A DNA stretch of 64,000 nt. Origin: HK1 sp965220535. GTDB taxonomy: Bacteria; Pseudomonadota; Gammaproteobacteria; HK1. Numbering within the stretch: the stretch's first letter is position 1; every line of letters starts with the position of its first letter. The DNA lies in assembly GCA_965220535.1 (NCBI GenBank), contig OZ244833.1, forward strand, positions 558,001 through 622,000, in the 5' to 3' direction. The notes beneath the pieces were generated by a model. That model was not told the origin of the DNA and did no database searches. It was given only the letters and a program-made list of their open reading frames with translations. Made by a program: the position numbers and the translations under genes. Below, piece after piece: positions 36,243 to 45,192 of this stretch.

Positions 36243-37022
36243 TTAGGGCAAATGGCTCACGCCCGGCATCCCCGGCAAAAAGATATGCCCTTGGTAGAGA
36301 CAAAAACCGAGCCATTTCATCAAGAAGCGATTCATCCGCCACTTCCTTTCGAGCTCCGGGGTCGGGCTCGGCCTCCTCCCGCTTTGCGCGTCGGGGTCGA
36401 TACGAAACGAGGGGCGGCGACTTTGCGAAACCAGTTCCGCCGCCCGGGCATCGTGATAGACATGGATGCGGGCGTTCGGAAGCGCCGCTTGTCCTTCACG
36501 CACCCCGGCACCGGATTCGCCTTGCTCGAAAGAGCGCCCATCGGAATTCCCCCCTCGGTTCGGATCCCGGTCGATATCGGCGGATGAAAGACGGTAGGTC
36601 AAATTCAGCACCGTCGTATAGCGCCGATGTTCGAGGATACGAAGATAGAGATCTTGCGCCCCGACGACCCTCGAAACCAGCAAGCCATCTCGCGCCGAAG
36701 TCGATCTCGAAGCCTTAGATACGAAGCGGCAAGACGCCGCCTCGGGAGGGTCGATGCGATCCCTTTGCCCCAGCAGTTCGTCGATATCGGGAATCAGTGT
36801 GATGATCCGAACGTAACTCGCTTCGCAAGTACGGATCAGGCTAGCGATATCACGCTTGACGAAGCGGGGGGAGCTCAGGGTATTTTCGTATCCCCGGCGA
36901 GACCGGACGCCGGTTCGCGCCTTCATCGACGATCCTCGTTCCGATCTATCTCTCATGTTCAATATCCAAAGCCGATCCTCCTTGGAAAAAGCGATCGCCG
37001 ATATCGGGGGATAGGGCTTCAT
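36243..37022 (-). CDS. Hypothetical protein, family not recognised
   Basis: The frame encodes up to 259 residues. Codon use resembles neighbouring genes, and the central part (LYLRILEHRRYTTVLNLTYR) looks like folded protein. The C-terminal end is rich in Arg, Pro and Ser and runs into the repeat region. No signal peptide is evident from the first ATG; internal ATGs at codons 23 and 33 are alternatives. A weak resemblance to the CsiV peptidoglycan-binding family (a leucine/arginine stretch before a YR-x-VL strand) is not enough to name it. Neighbours slt and ampD act on cell wall. Confidence 0.45.
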   Translation of the reverse strand: MKPYPPISAIAFSKEDRLWILNMRDRSERGSSMKARTGVRSRRGYENTLSSPRFVKRDIASLIRTCEASYVRIITLIPDIDELLGQRDRIDPPEAASCRFVSKASRSTSARDGLLVSRVVGAQDLYLRILEHRRYTTVLNLTYRLSSADIDRDPNRGGNSDGRSFEQGESGAGVREGQAALPNARIHVYHDARAAELVSQSRRPSFRIDPDAQSGRRPSPTPELERKWRMNRFLMKWLGFCLYQGHIFLPGMPGVSHLP

Positions 37023-37252
37023 ACCGAATCCCCGGCTACCCGGTCATGCTCGGCAAACGACGGGGGGATCCCGTTTTTTCAAGACGATCGTCGAAACGAG
37101 CGTCAAAACGAGCCTCGCTCGATCCCCTCGCCTAAATCATGCGAAGAGAGAAAGTGTATAGGGCGAACGAGGCTCTTCGTTCCTCTTTTTCGGAAAATCC
37201 GAGGCTTCATCTTTTCGCCGCTTTTTCGCTGCTTTTTTCGCTCCCTAAGCGA

Positions 37253-37834
37253 CTAGCGAGCACGCGAAGGGGCCGCCAAAGAATCGAGGATCGTCCGCAG
37301 TCGTTCCCACTCGAAAGAGGGCCCCGGATCGCTTTTGCGGCCCGGGGCGATATCGCTGTGGCCGACGATACGATCCGGCGAAATCGCAGGCCAGCGATGC
37401 ATCAGCGAACGACAAAGCGAGGCGAGGGTATCGTACTGCGCCGGAGTGTAGCGAACGAAATCCGTCCCTTCGAGTTCGATTCCGATCGAGAAATCGTTGC
37501 AATCGCGCCGCCCCTGCCAAGAGGATTGGCCGGCATGCCACGCCCGCTTCGATAGGGCCACGAATTGCACCGGCGTCCCCTCTCGCCGGATCAGAAGATG
37601 CGCCGATACCCGCAAATCCGCGACGGTGGAAAAGAATTCATGCTCCTTAGCATCCAGACGATTGCAAAAAAAAGCCTCGATCCACGGCCCGCCGAATTCC
37701 CCGGGGGGCAAACTGATGCCATGCACCACGATCAGATCGGGAGCGCAGCCGGGGGGGCGCGAATCGAAATTCGGCGACGGCACCTGCCGGACGCCCGACA
37801 CCCAATCCCCTTCGTCATCCACCTTCAGCGGCAC
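37253..37834 (-). CDS. ampD: 1,6-anhydro-N-acetylmuramyl-L-alanine amidase AmpD
   Basis: AmpD removes the peptide from anhydro-muropeptides in cell-wall recycling. The sequence follows E. coli AmpD closely: SGVRQVPSPNFDSRP, VVHGISLPPGEFGGPWIEAF, CNDFSIGIELEGTDF and GHSDIAPGRKSDPGP, which carry the zinc ligands. I use the GTG at 37834, giving 193 residues and a 10-bp overlap with the upstream kinase gene. The frame is open far upstream to 38650, but that part is antisense-like Arg/Gly-rich sequence over the kinase gene. In E. coli, AmpD loss raises AmpC beta-lactamase; no ampC or ampR is seen here. Confidence 0.94.
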   Translation of the reverse strand: MPLKVDDEGDWVSGVRQVPSPNFDSRPPGCAPDLIVVHGISLPPGEFGGPWIEAFFCNRLDAKEHEFFSTVADLRVSAHLLIRREGTPVQFVALSKRAWHAGQSSWQGRRDCNDFSIGIELEGTDFVRYTPAQYDTLASLCRSLMHRWPAISPDRIVGHSDIAPGRKSDPGPSFEWERLRTILDSLAAPSRAR

Positions 37835-39045
37835 AACTCGTACCCGGATTCGGCGAAGCTTCTCACCATGTCTCGTTTCGAAAGGGATTCGCGAGAAGCG
37901 GCGTTTCCTTCCAATCCGCGACGATAAACCCCTTGGAGGATCGCCGCGAAACGAAAACAAGAAAAAGCGAGGTAGAAATTCCAATGGGGAATCGGATTCG
38001 GATCTCCATCCATCCCCCCTTCCATCCCCGCTTCCCCCAAGCCCCGGCCTTTTATATAACGCTCGATGACCTCGCCCTCGTTCAAGATTCCCGGCACCGC
38101 CCCCCCACCCGCTTCGAGCATGGAATAGCCCGGGGCATCGTGGTGAAAGGCCATGCAAATATAGGCGAGATCCGCAAGAGGATCGCCCAAGGTCGCAAGC
38201 TCCCAATCGAGGACCCCGACGAGACGGGGATCGTGCAAGGCGAAGAGCAAATTGCCGAAACGATAATCCCCGTGGACCAAACTCGCCCCTCTTAGCCTTT
38301 CGAAGGGCGTCGCCGGGTCTGCCACCTTGCTCAAATATTCGATGTAATAGCCCTGAAGGTATGCCGCCAATCGATCCATGGCCTCGATATGATCCGTGCG
38401 GCTCGCCTCGTACTGCTTCGTCCAACGCCGCAGTTGACGCTCCAGATAATCCCCGGGGCGAAAAAGATCGCAAAACCCGGTCGCTTCGATATCCACCGAG
38501 TGGATCGCGGCAAGTCCGGCGACCAAGGCCACGGTCAACGCGCGACGCTCGGCGACGGAAACGCCGGGCAAGCGGGGGTCGACGAAAACCCGACCCTCTA
38601 AATATTCCATCAAATAAAAAGCGGTGCCGATTACCGCGGGGTCCTCGCACAACCCGAGAACGGCCGGCGTCGGCACTTCGGTGGGGGCCAGCGAGGAGAG
38701 GATGCGGTATTCGCGCTCGATGCGATGCGCGGTGGGAAGAAGCGTCCCCGGGGGCTTTTTACGCAAAACGATCCGGCGCACCGGCGATTCGATCAGATAG
38801 GTCGGGTTGGATTGCCCGCCTTCGAATTGTCGGATGCGAAGACCGCGACCGAAGCCCTCGAGATGCCTTGCGAGCCAGCCGTCCAAACGCGCTTCGTCAA
38901 GGGCGTGGCTCCCGAGCGCCGGCGACAAAACCGCCGTGGCCGACGGGATGCCCTCCGATTCGGATCCCCCGTCCATCGCTTCCCCGACGCCCTCGGGCTC
39001 CCGGCCGTCTTTCGAGGCCGAGCGAATCCGGATCGTTTCGCTCAT
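37825..39045 (-). CDS. Phosphotransferase family protein (APH fold)
   Basis: The 406-residue product has an aminoglycoside-phosphotransferase/choline-kinase fold: FEGGQSNPTYLIE (nucleotide loop), catalytic LVHGDYRFGNLLF and metal-binding VLDWELATLGDPLADLAY. This version resembles the kinases of the ACAD10/11 group, often linked to acyl-CoA metabolism, more than resistance enzymes. The substrate is unknown. About 50 N-terminal residues are Ser/Glu-rich and unconserved. It overlaps ampD by 10 bp, suggesting co-translation, an association I do not recognise from other genomes. Confidence 0.85.
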   Translation of the reverse strand: MSETIRIRSASKDGREPEGVGEAMDGGSESEGIPSATAVLSPALGSHALDEARLDGWLARHLEGFGRGLRIRQFEGGQSNPTYLIESPVRRIVLRKKPPGTLLPTAHRIEREYRILSSLAPTEVPTPAVLGLCEDPAVIGTAFYLMEYLEGRVFVDPRLPGVSVAERRALTVALVAGLAAIHSVDIEATGFCDLFRPGDYLERQLRRWTKQYEASRTDHIEAMDRLAAYLQGYYIEYLSKVADPATPFERLRGASLVHGDYRFGNLLFALHDPRLVGVLDWELATLGDPLADLAYICMAFHHDAPGYSMLEAGGGAVPGILNEGEVIERYIKGRGLGEAGMEGGMDGDPNPIPHWNFYLAFSCFRFAAILQGVYRRGLEGNAASRESLSKRDMVRSFAESGYELCR

Positions 39046-39064
39046 GCCCGATCTTTTTTCGATA

Positions 39065-39140
39065 TGGTGCCGGTGAGTGGACTTGAACCACCGACCTGCT
39101 GATTACGAATCAGCTGCTCTGCCAACTGAGCTACACCGGC
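39065..39140 (-). tRNA. tRNA-Thr (anticodon CGT)
   Basis: The minus strand folds as a full tRNA of 76 bases. The acceptor stem is GCCGGTG paired with CACCGGC, the D-arm reads TAGCTCAGTTGGCAGAGCA, the anticodon stem GCTGA/TCAGC has loop TTCGTAA (anticodon CGT), and the T-arm has GGTTCAAGTCC. CCA is encoded at 39065-39067. It closely resembles the thrW tRNA of E. coli. It lies just before the APH-fold gene and after the Fur-family gene. Confidence 0.96.
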
Positions 39141-39182
39141 AAGGATGATTGGAAAAACGGACATCGCCGCTCGGATTCGATA

Positions 39183-39647
39183 TCAAGATATCCGGCGCAG
39201 TTTGACGATCGTTTCGATGCCGTCGATAACGGTGCCCGGCGGCAGCGCGGGCAAGTCCTGCAAGCGAATGGTTCCCGGATCGATATCGATCAAAAGCCCT
39301 GACTCCGCATCGTGGAAATGATCGTGATCCGAGGTGTTGGAATCATAGAAAACCCGGCTTCGATCGACGAGTACCTTGCGCAACAAACCCTTGCGCACGA
39401 ACAGACCCAAGGTGTTGTAGATCGTCGCTTTCGAGACCGGTGCATTTTGATCGACCAGCAATCGCTGCAGTTCGTCGGCGCAGATATGACGCGGACGAAG
39501 CAGCAAATGCGCGGCGATGGTCACGCGCTGCGATGTGGGAATGACCCCATGCTCTCGCAGCAAGGCGCTCGCCTCTTCGCGATGGGTCCGCGTCAAGGCG
39601 ACATCCTCTTCGATCGATATTTTGCCTTTTCGATTCATATTTTTCAT
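39183..39647 (-). CDS. Fur-superfamily regulator, PerR/Irr-like
   Basis: This is a peroxide- or iron/heme-responsive repressor. The winged helix is clear (IPTSQRVTIAAHLLLRP, then VSKATIYNTLGLFVRKGLLR), followed by the histidine-rich metal site SNTSDHDHFHDAESG typical of PerR/Irr proteins. The C-terminal zinc-binding CxxC pairs of Fur are missing; the only cysteine is in HICADEL. From the ATG at 39647 the protein has 154 residues, normal for the family; the frame is open to 39866 without further homology. It is the natural candidate to bind the palindrome at 30212-30232 before the rubrerythrin operon. Confidence 0.88.
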   Translation of the reverse strand: MKNMNRKGKISIEEDVALTRTHREEASALLREHGVIPTSQRVTIAAHLLLRPRHICADELQRLLVDQNAPVSKATIYNTLGLFVRKGLLRKVLVDRSRVFYDSNTSDHDHFHDAESGLLIDIDPGTIRLQDLPALPPGTVIDGIETIVKLRRIS

Positions 39648-39903
39648 CGAATGTCGAAGGGCACGGTCCCCTTGAACGACTATCGGGACGATACCCGCTT
39701 TCGAGCGCCTGTCCGTCGAGGGACAGGTTCTTTTGACAACCCGAAGACAAAGAATACAACAACTCGCCGATCGGAAAAGCGATAGCCCCTTCGGGATCCT
39801 CGTGCATCCCCCTTCGGCGAGAAACTTCTTCGAGACTTCTTCGAAACTCCCCCGACCCCCGATCAACGAAGGCTTTTTCGTTTTCGAATGCCGAAGAGGG
39901 GCT

Positions 39904-40854
39904 TCAAGTCAGTTCTTTCGGCAAGGAAAACGTTACGTTCTCGCTCCTCGCTTCTTCCACCTCGGTCAGCTTGCCGCCCCATTCGACAAGGCGTTCGAGG
40001 ACCTCGCGCACCAATGCTTCCGGGGCCGAAGCCCCGGCGGTCACCCCCACCCTTCGCGCCTTGCGAAACCACTTCGGATCGAGCTCGCCGGCGGTATCGA
40101 CCAGATGGGACGATGCGCACAAACGAGCGGCGATCTCGCGCAGTCGGCTGGAGTTGGAGCTGTTGACGGAACCTACCACCACGAAAACATCGCAGTTAGG
40201 AGCGATGCGCTTGACGGCGTTTTGCCGGTTCTGCGTCGCATAGCAAATATCGCTTTTGCGCGGGCCTCGTATCGTGGGAAAACGCTTCTTCAATGCCTCG
40301 ACGATCTCGGCGGCATCGTCGACGGAAAGGGTGGTCTGGGTGATATAGGCAAGGCGATCGGGATCTTCGACTTCGAGTCCGGCCACATCGGCGGCGGATT
40401 CGAGCAGGTGGATCGGGGAAGATCGGGTTTCTCCCGAGGGTGAGGCCTCGTCGAACTGACCGATCGTACCCTCGACTTCGGGGTGGCCCGCATGCCCGAT
40501 GAGAATGCACTCGAGCCCCTCTCGCTGATAGCGCGAGACCTCGATATGAACCTTGGTCACCAACGGGCACGTGGCGTCGAATACCCGCAAACCGCGGCGC
40601 GCCGCTTCTTTGCGCACCTGCTTGGAAACTCCATGAGCACTGAAAACGACGATCGACCCGTCGGGGATCTCGTCGAGCTCGTCGACGAAGACGGTGCCCT
40701 TTTCGGATAGATCCTCGACGACCGAGCGATTGTGCACGACTTCATGGCGGACATAGATCGGGGCGCCGAATTTCTCCAACGCCCGATCCACGATATCGAT
40801 GGCCCGTTCCACCCCGGCGCAAAAACCGCGGGGAGTGGCAAGCACGATTTCCAT
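39904..40854 (-). CDS. ispH: 4-hydroxy-3-methylbut-2-enyl diphosphate reductase
   Basis: IspH makes IPP and DMAPP in the last step of the MEP pathway. From the ATG at 40854 it starts MEIVLATPRGFCAGVERAID and has 316 residues. The three [4Fe-4S] ligands are in GFCAGV, DATCPLVTK and ICYATQNRQ, and the substrate motifs SAHGVS and GHAGHPEVEGT are present. The frame continues 140 codons upstream without homology. Together with ispA and ispB it covers part of the isoprenoid route. In relatives fkpB usually lies between lspA and ispH; here there is only a 588-bp empty gap. Confidence 0.96.
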   Translation of the reverse strand: MEIVLATPRGFCAGVERAIDIVDRALEKFGAPIYVRHEVVHNRSVVEDLSEKGTVFVDELDEIPDGSIVVFSAHGVSKQVRKEAARRGLRVFDATCPLVTKVHIEVSRYQREGLECILIGHAGHPEVEGTIGQFDEASPSGETRSSPIHLLESAADVAGLEVEDPDRLAYITQTTLSVDDAAEIVEALKKRFPTIRGPRKSDICYATQNRQNAVKRIAPNCDVFVVVGSVNSSNSSRLREIAARLCASSHLVDTAGELDPKWFRKARRVGVTAGASAPEALVREVLERLVEWGGKLTEVEEARSENVTFSLPKELT

Positions 40855-41442
40855 GGATAAAAACCTCGCATGACAAGGTGGCGACGGGGAAATTCTACGC
40901 GATGAACCCATCCGCTTCACGAAATCGTATCCGGCGGCGGAAGACGAACGCGACGATTCTCGGTGGTCGTTCGATCCTTTGGTCATCGAAAGGGATGGAC
41001 GATTCCGCGGGCGGCGTTTTTCGCGCACCTTCTTGAAATCCCCCTTGCGTCCCCTCTTGCGTCGTCGGCGATCGCGGCAAAAAAAACGATCCCGTCGGTC
41101 GCCGAGCCTCGCTTTCGGATCGAAAGATCTTTCGTGAATTCTCTGTTTTTTCGATGATCCGAAAAATCCGAAAAAGCGACCGAGCGTCCCCGGCAAGAGA
41201 TCGATCGATAAAAAAGCCCCTCCCTTCCCCGCATCGTTTCTTATATCGTCGATCGGGTCTTTATAAGGACCGTCCAAGACGGTGTCCCCCTTGCGCAGCT
41301 ATAAAAAACATCCCGGCGATATCCGACGCATTCGCTTTTTTTCGCTTGCGTCATCGACATCGTCATCGACATCGACATCGAAAAAGAAATCTCATTCGAC
41401 CGATTTCGTATCGAGGGGATAAGAAAAGGGGTTTTGAAAAAC
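40855..41442. other. Spacer between lspA and ispH, place where fkpB is expected
   Basis: No frame in this 588 bp resembles the FkpB prolyl isomerase or any other family. Short repeats of CATCGA(CATCGT) occur at 41351-41380. The short frames on both strands are Ser/Arg-rich with simple repeats and are not called. Confidence 0.5.
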
Positions 41443-42012
41443 TCACTCCCCGGCGCCCGAGTTCGGACGCAAGGTACAAACCATCGACAAGACGACCCCG
41501 ATGCAGATCGCGCTATCCGCCAGATTGAACGCCGGCCAATGCCGGCCGCCCGCATGCACATCGATAAAATCGATCACCGCCCCGATATGGATGCGATCGA
41601 TCATATTGCCGATCGCCCCCCCGAGCAAAAGCGAGAGCGCGCACGACATGAGGCGCTGCCCCCGGGGCATCACATAAAGCCAACGCACGATCAAAGCGCT
41701 CACCGCCAAGGCCAAAGCGATAAAAAGCCCGCGCTGCCAACCGCCGGCCGTGCTGAGGATGCTGAAGGCGGCGCCGGGGTTGTAGGCAAGGACGAGGTTG
41801 AGCATCGGGGCCAACGCTTTCGGAGCCGAGGGATCGATCCATAAAAGCGCGGCGAGCTTCGTCAACTGATCCGCAATCACCACCGCCAGCGAACACCATA
41901 GCCATTTCAGCGCCCCGCGACCCTCTGCAGGCTCGGCGCCGGAAGGGATATCGGATACGCCGTCCGGGATATTTTTATCGAAAGAACGCCGCATGGTTTT
42001 CTCTTCGTTCAT
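41443..42012 (-). CDS. lspA: Lipoprotein signal peptidase
   Basis: LspA removes signal peptides from diacylglyceryl-modified lipoproteins. The 189-residue protein has four hydrophobic segments, and the two catalytic aspartates are in GGAIGNMIDRI and FNLADSAI. AYNPGAAFSIL is also conserved. About 25 extra polar residues precede the first membrane helix. Its ATG overlaps the ribF stop by four bases (ATGA), so the two are coupled. In most gammaproteobacteria ileS sits between ribF and lspA; it is missing here. Confidence 0.95.
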   Translation of the reverse strand: MNEEKTMRRSFDKNIPDGVSDIPSGAEPAEGRGALKWLWCSLAVVIADQLTKLAALLWIDPSAPKALAPMLNLVLAYNPGAAFSILSTAGGWQRGLFIALALAVSALIVRWLYVMPRGQRLMSCALSLLLGGAIGNMIDRIHIGAVIDFIDVHAGGRHWPAFNLADSAICIGVVLSMVCTLRPNSGAGE

Positions 42013-42980
42013 CGCTCGATGCTCGAGGCCTTGAGAATCGCGCGCGCATGGTCGCTATCCACGGCGATCCGAGCCCTCATCGCCTCCAAGGAGTCGAAGG
42101 CCCGATCGCCACGGATATAAGCGACGAAGAAAACCTCGACATAGCGACCGTAGGCATCCCCCTCCCAATCGAATACATGCACCTCGAGCACCCTATCCCC
42201 TCCCCCGACGGTCGGACGCGGACCGATATAGGCAACCGCATCGCGCATCCGATCTCCCAAGCCCTTCACCCTGGCTGCATAAATCCCGAGCAGCGCCAGG
42301 CGATGGTGATGAACTTCGAGGTTCAGCGTGGGAAAACCGATGGTCCGACCCCGCCGATCACCCCGACGCACCCGCCCCCCGAGGCTGTAATCGCGGCCGA
42401 GCAACTCACGGGCGAGGGCGAAATCCCCGGCAGCGAGGGCTTCTCGGATCCAAGAGCTGCTGACCCGCCGCCCGCGGAGCGAAAAGGTTTCGATCCGGGC
42501 CACCTCGAAGCCTCGTTCCCGGCCGAATTCGAGCAAGCGATCGAACGTGCCCTCGCCCCGGTGCCCGAAGCGAAAATCATCCCCCACCAGCACCACCCGC
42601 ACCCCGAGACCGTTGACCAAGACGTTATCGACGAAATCCTCGGAAGTCATACGCCTCAAGGACTCGTCGAAGCGAAGGAGAAGCACTCGATCCAGCGGCA
42701 ACAAGGAGAGCAGCGCGATCTTCTCTCGCAAGCGGGTCAGGCGAGGCGGGGCCGCCTTGGGGGAAAAAAATTCCTGGGGGGAGGGATCGAAGGTGATCAA
42801 TGTCGAGGGCAAGGAATGCTCGAAGGCCAGTGTATCGAGCCGATCGAGCAGGGCCCGATGCCCGCGATGCACTCCGTCATAGTTGCCGATAGTCGCTACG
42901 CAACCGCGATGCTCGGGTTGCAGGCTATATCGCCCACGGATCAATTCCAATCCGGCTTTCAATCCCTTTCTTGCGTGCAT
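42009..42980 (-). CDS. ribF: Bifunctional riboflavin kinase/FAD synthetase
   Basis: RibF phosphorylates riboflavin to FMN and adenylates it to FAD. The nucleotidyltransferase domain has TIGNYDGVHRGHRALLD and, later, VLVGDDFRFGHRGEG. The kinase domain has GRTIGFPTLNLE and the C-terminal DWEGDAYGRYVEVFFVAYIR. I start at the ATG at 42980 (MHARKGLKAGLELIRGRYSL), close to the E. coli start; the frame opens 13 codons earlier at 43019. It sits between murJ and lspA. Confidence 0.95.
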   Translation of the reverse strand: MHARKGLKAGLELIRGRYSLQPEHRGCVATIGNYDGVHRGHRALLDRLDTLAFEHSLPSTLITFDPSPQEFFSPKAAPPRLTRLREKIALLSLLPLDRVLLLRFDESLRRMTSEDFVDNVLVNGLGVRVVLVGDDFRFGHRGEGTFDRLLEFGRERGFEVARIETFSLRGRRVSSSWIREALAAGDFALARELLGRDYSLGGRVRRGDRRGRTIGFPTLNLEVHHHRLALLGIYAARVKGLGDRMRDAVAYIGPRPTVGGGDRVLEVHVFDWEGDAYGRYVEVFFVAYIRGDRAFDSLEAMRARIAVDSDHARAILKASSIER

Positions 42981-43134
42981 GCTCGGATTCGCCAAGGTTT
43001 GCAAGGGGCTTTTTCGCATCGTCCGCTACGCTGCGTCATCGGGGGATTTCGATTGAAAGCGCAATGACGACAAGGATCATACTTTGCCATCGGTATTCGA
43101 AACGGTTCGAGGCGGCGCGAAAGCGCCGGGGTCG

Positions 43135-44703
43135 TCACCTCTTCGCCAACGAAGTCCCGCCGCTTGCGGGCACCGCAAGATGACGCGGGCGCAGACCCAA
43201 AGCCAGCATGATCAGGGTATAGGAGATCATCCCTCCGAAAACGAGAAGCGGCAGCGTCAGCGCTCGCTCCCCCGCCGTCATCTCCAGCCATCGGGCCAAA
43301 TCCCCCTGCGCGAACCATAGCCCCGCGGCCAGCAGCGAATTGGCGACCATGACCCGAAGGATGAGCCCGCCCCACCCCGGGCGAGGACGATAGACGCCCT
43401 GCGCCAGCAGGCTGCGCAGCAGCAAACCGGCATTGATGAACGCACATAGGGTCGTTGCCAACGCGAGCCCCGCATGAGCCAGCGGCTTCATCAGCAACAA
43501 GTTGAGGATCACGTTGGCGACCATCGCCACCACGCCGATCCGCACCGGGGTGCGGGTATCCTGACGCGAGAAAAAACCGGTGGCAAGGACCTTGACGGCA
43601 ACGAAGGCCATCAATCCGGCGGAAAAGGCGATCAGGCTGCGGACGGTCATCTCCACATCGTGCGCGGTGAAGGCTCCGTAATGAAAAAGCGAGGCGATGA
43701 TAGGAGCGGAGAGCATCGCCAGCCCCACCGCCGCCGGCGTTGCGATCACCAACACCAATCGCAGCGCCCAATCGATGGTGTCGGAAAAATCGACCGGATC
43801 CGAGGTCCGGGCATGCTGACGGGAAAGGTGGGGGAGGATGACCGTGGCCAAGGCGATGCCGAAGATGCCCAACGGAAACTCCATCATCCGATCCGAAAAA
43901 TAAAGCCACGACACGCTTCCGGTCACCAAAAACGAAGCGATCACCGTATCCACGAGCAGATTGATTTGGGAAACGGACACTCCGAAAATCGCGGGGATCA
44001 TCAGCTTGATCACCCTGCCGACCCCTTCGTGGGCCCGCCGCAACCGAGGACGTACGAACATCCCGATCGCGGCGAGGAAGGGAAACTGAAAGGCGAGTTG
44101 GACGAGCCCGGCGACGAAGACCCCGATGGCCAGCGCCAATGCCGGCTGTTCGAGCACCGGAGCCAACCAAAGAACCGCCGCGATCAGGCAAAGGTTCAAA
44201 AAGACCGGGGTGAAGGCGGGCACGGCAAAGCGACCGAATGCATTGAGCACCCCCCCGGCGAAGGCGACCAAGGAAATGAAGAGGGCGTAGGGAAAGGTAA
44301 TCCGCACCAGCTGCACCGCCAGTTCGTATTTCTCCGGGTCGGCGCGAAAACCCGGGGCAAAGACGAGGATCAGCACCGGAGCGGCGACGACCCCGATCAC
44401 GGTCACCACGCTCAAGCCCCCGGCCAAAGCCCCGAGCACGTGGGAAAGGAGATCGCGCACATCCTCGGGCGAACGCTGCGCTCGGTATTCGCTCAAGATA
44501 GGGACAAAGGATTGGGAGAAAGCGCCCTCGGCGAAGAGGCGGCGGAGAAAATTCGGGATGCGAAACGCGACGAAAAAAGCGTCCGCTCCGGCGCCGGCGC
44601 CGAAAACGCGGGCGATCAGGATATCGCGTACGAAACCGAGGGCCCGCGAGGCGGCGGTGCTCGCCCCGACCGCGGCAACGGATTTGAGAAGGGATTGGCT
44701 CAC
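43135..44703 (-). CDS. murJ: Lipid II flippase MurJ
   Basis: MurJ moves lipid II across the inner membrane for peptidoglycan synthesis. From the GTG at 44703 it reads SQSLLKSVAAVGASTAASRA and then LGFVRDILIARVFGAG, the family N-terminus, and has 522 residues with about 14 hydrophobic segments. Conserved motifs include LRRLFAEGAFSQSFVPIL. The open frame extends to 45147, and an ATG at 44802 is possible, but the extra residues have no match. murJ diverges from rpsT, as in Pseudomonas and E. coli. Confidence 0.95.
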   Translation of the reverse strand: MSQSLLKSVAAVGASTAASRALGFVRDILIARVFGAGAGADAFFVAFRIPNFLRRLFAEGAFSQSFVPILSEYRAQRSPEDVRDLLSHVLGALAGGLSVVTVIGVVAAPVLILVFAPGFRADPEKYELAVQLVRITFPYALFISLVAFAGGVLNAFGRFAVPAFTPVFLNLCLIAAVLWLAPVLEQPALALAIGVFVAGLVQLAFQFPFLAAIGMFVRPRLRRAHEGVGRVIKLMIPAIFGVSVSQINLLVDTVIASFLVTGSVSWLYFSDRMMEFPLGIFGIALATVILPHLSRQHARTSDPVDFSDTIDWALRLVLVIATPAAVGLAMLSAPIIASLFHYGAFTAHDVEMTVRSLIAFSAGLMAFVAVKVLATGFFSRQDTRTPVRIGVVAMVANVILNLLLMKPLAHAGLALATTLCAFINAGLLLRSLLAQGVYRPRPGWGGLILRVMVANSLLAAGLWFAQGDLARWLEMTAGERALTLPLLVFGGMISYTLIMLALGLRPRHLAVPASGGTSLAKR

Positions 44704-44922
44704 CGCGGAACGAGGGATAGGAAAGAACGGGCTACCGAAAGGATCGAGGAAGAAAGCGGCAAGGGCGTTTCGAAGCCCGAAAAGCGCATTGCCATGAAGC
44801 ATCCGGCTGGTGCATAATACCCACTTGACTTTGCAAATGCCGTTTTTTCGGGTATTTGCAAACAATCTCGCTCGATCGATATCCTCGCATCGAGCCCCGC
44901 GACTCGAAGGAGAGAAGAAACG

Positions 44923-45192
44923 GTGGCCAACAGTTCCCAAGCGAGAAAGCGTGCCCGACAATCCGAAAAAAGACGTATGCACAATACCGGTTTGCGCTCG
45001 AGGATGCGCACCGGCATCAAGCGCATGATCCGGGCGCTCGATAACAACGATGTCAATGGCGCCCAAGAGGCCGCCAAACGCGCATTCCCCTTGCTCGATA
45101 GCGCCGCGGGCAAAAATCTCATCCATAAAAACAAGGCGGCACGGCATAAAAGTCGACTCAACGCCCGACTGAAAGCCCTCGAATCCGCCTGA
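44923..45192 (+). CDS. rpsT: 30S ribosomal protein S20
   Basis: The 89-residue basic protein reads ANSSQARKRARQSEKRRMHN, with RSRMRTGIKRM and AGKNLIHKNKAARHKSRL, matching bacterial S20. Translation starts with GTG at 44923 after a strong AAGGAG site. E. coli rpsT also uses a non-ATG start (TTG), linked to its feedback control, so the GTG may be functional. It diverges from murJ across about 220 bp. Confidence 0.97.
   Translation: MANSSQARKRARQSEKRRMHNTGLRSRMRTGIKRMIRALDNNDVNGAQEAAKRAFPLLDSAAGKNLIHKNKAARHKSRLNARLKALESA

Noticed and set aside
37835..38650. Upstream extension of the ampD frame
   Set aside because: It is antisense-free but out of frame over the kinase gene, Gly/Arg-rich, and AmpD homology starts after the GTG at 37834.
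40855..41277. Upstream extension of the ispH frame
   Set aside because: The first 141 residues have no similarity, and IspH proteins begin at MEIVLATPRGFCAG.
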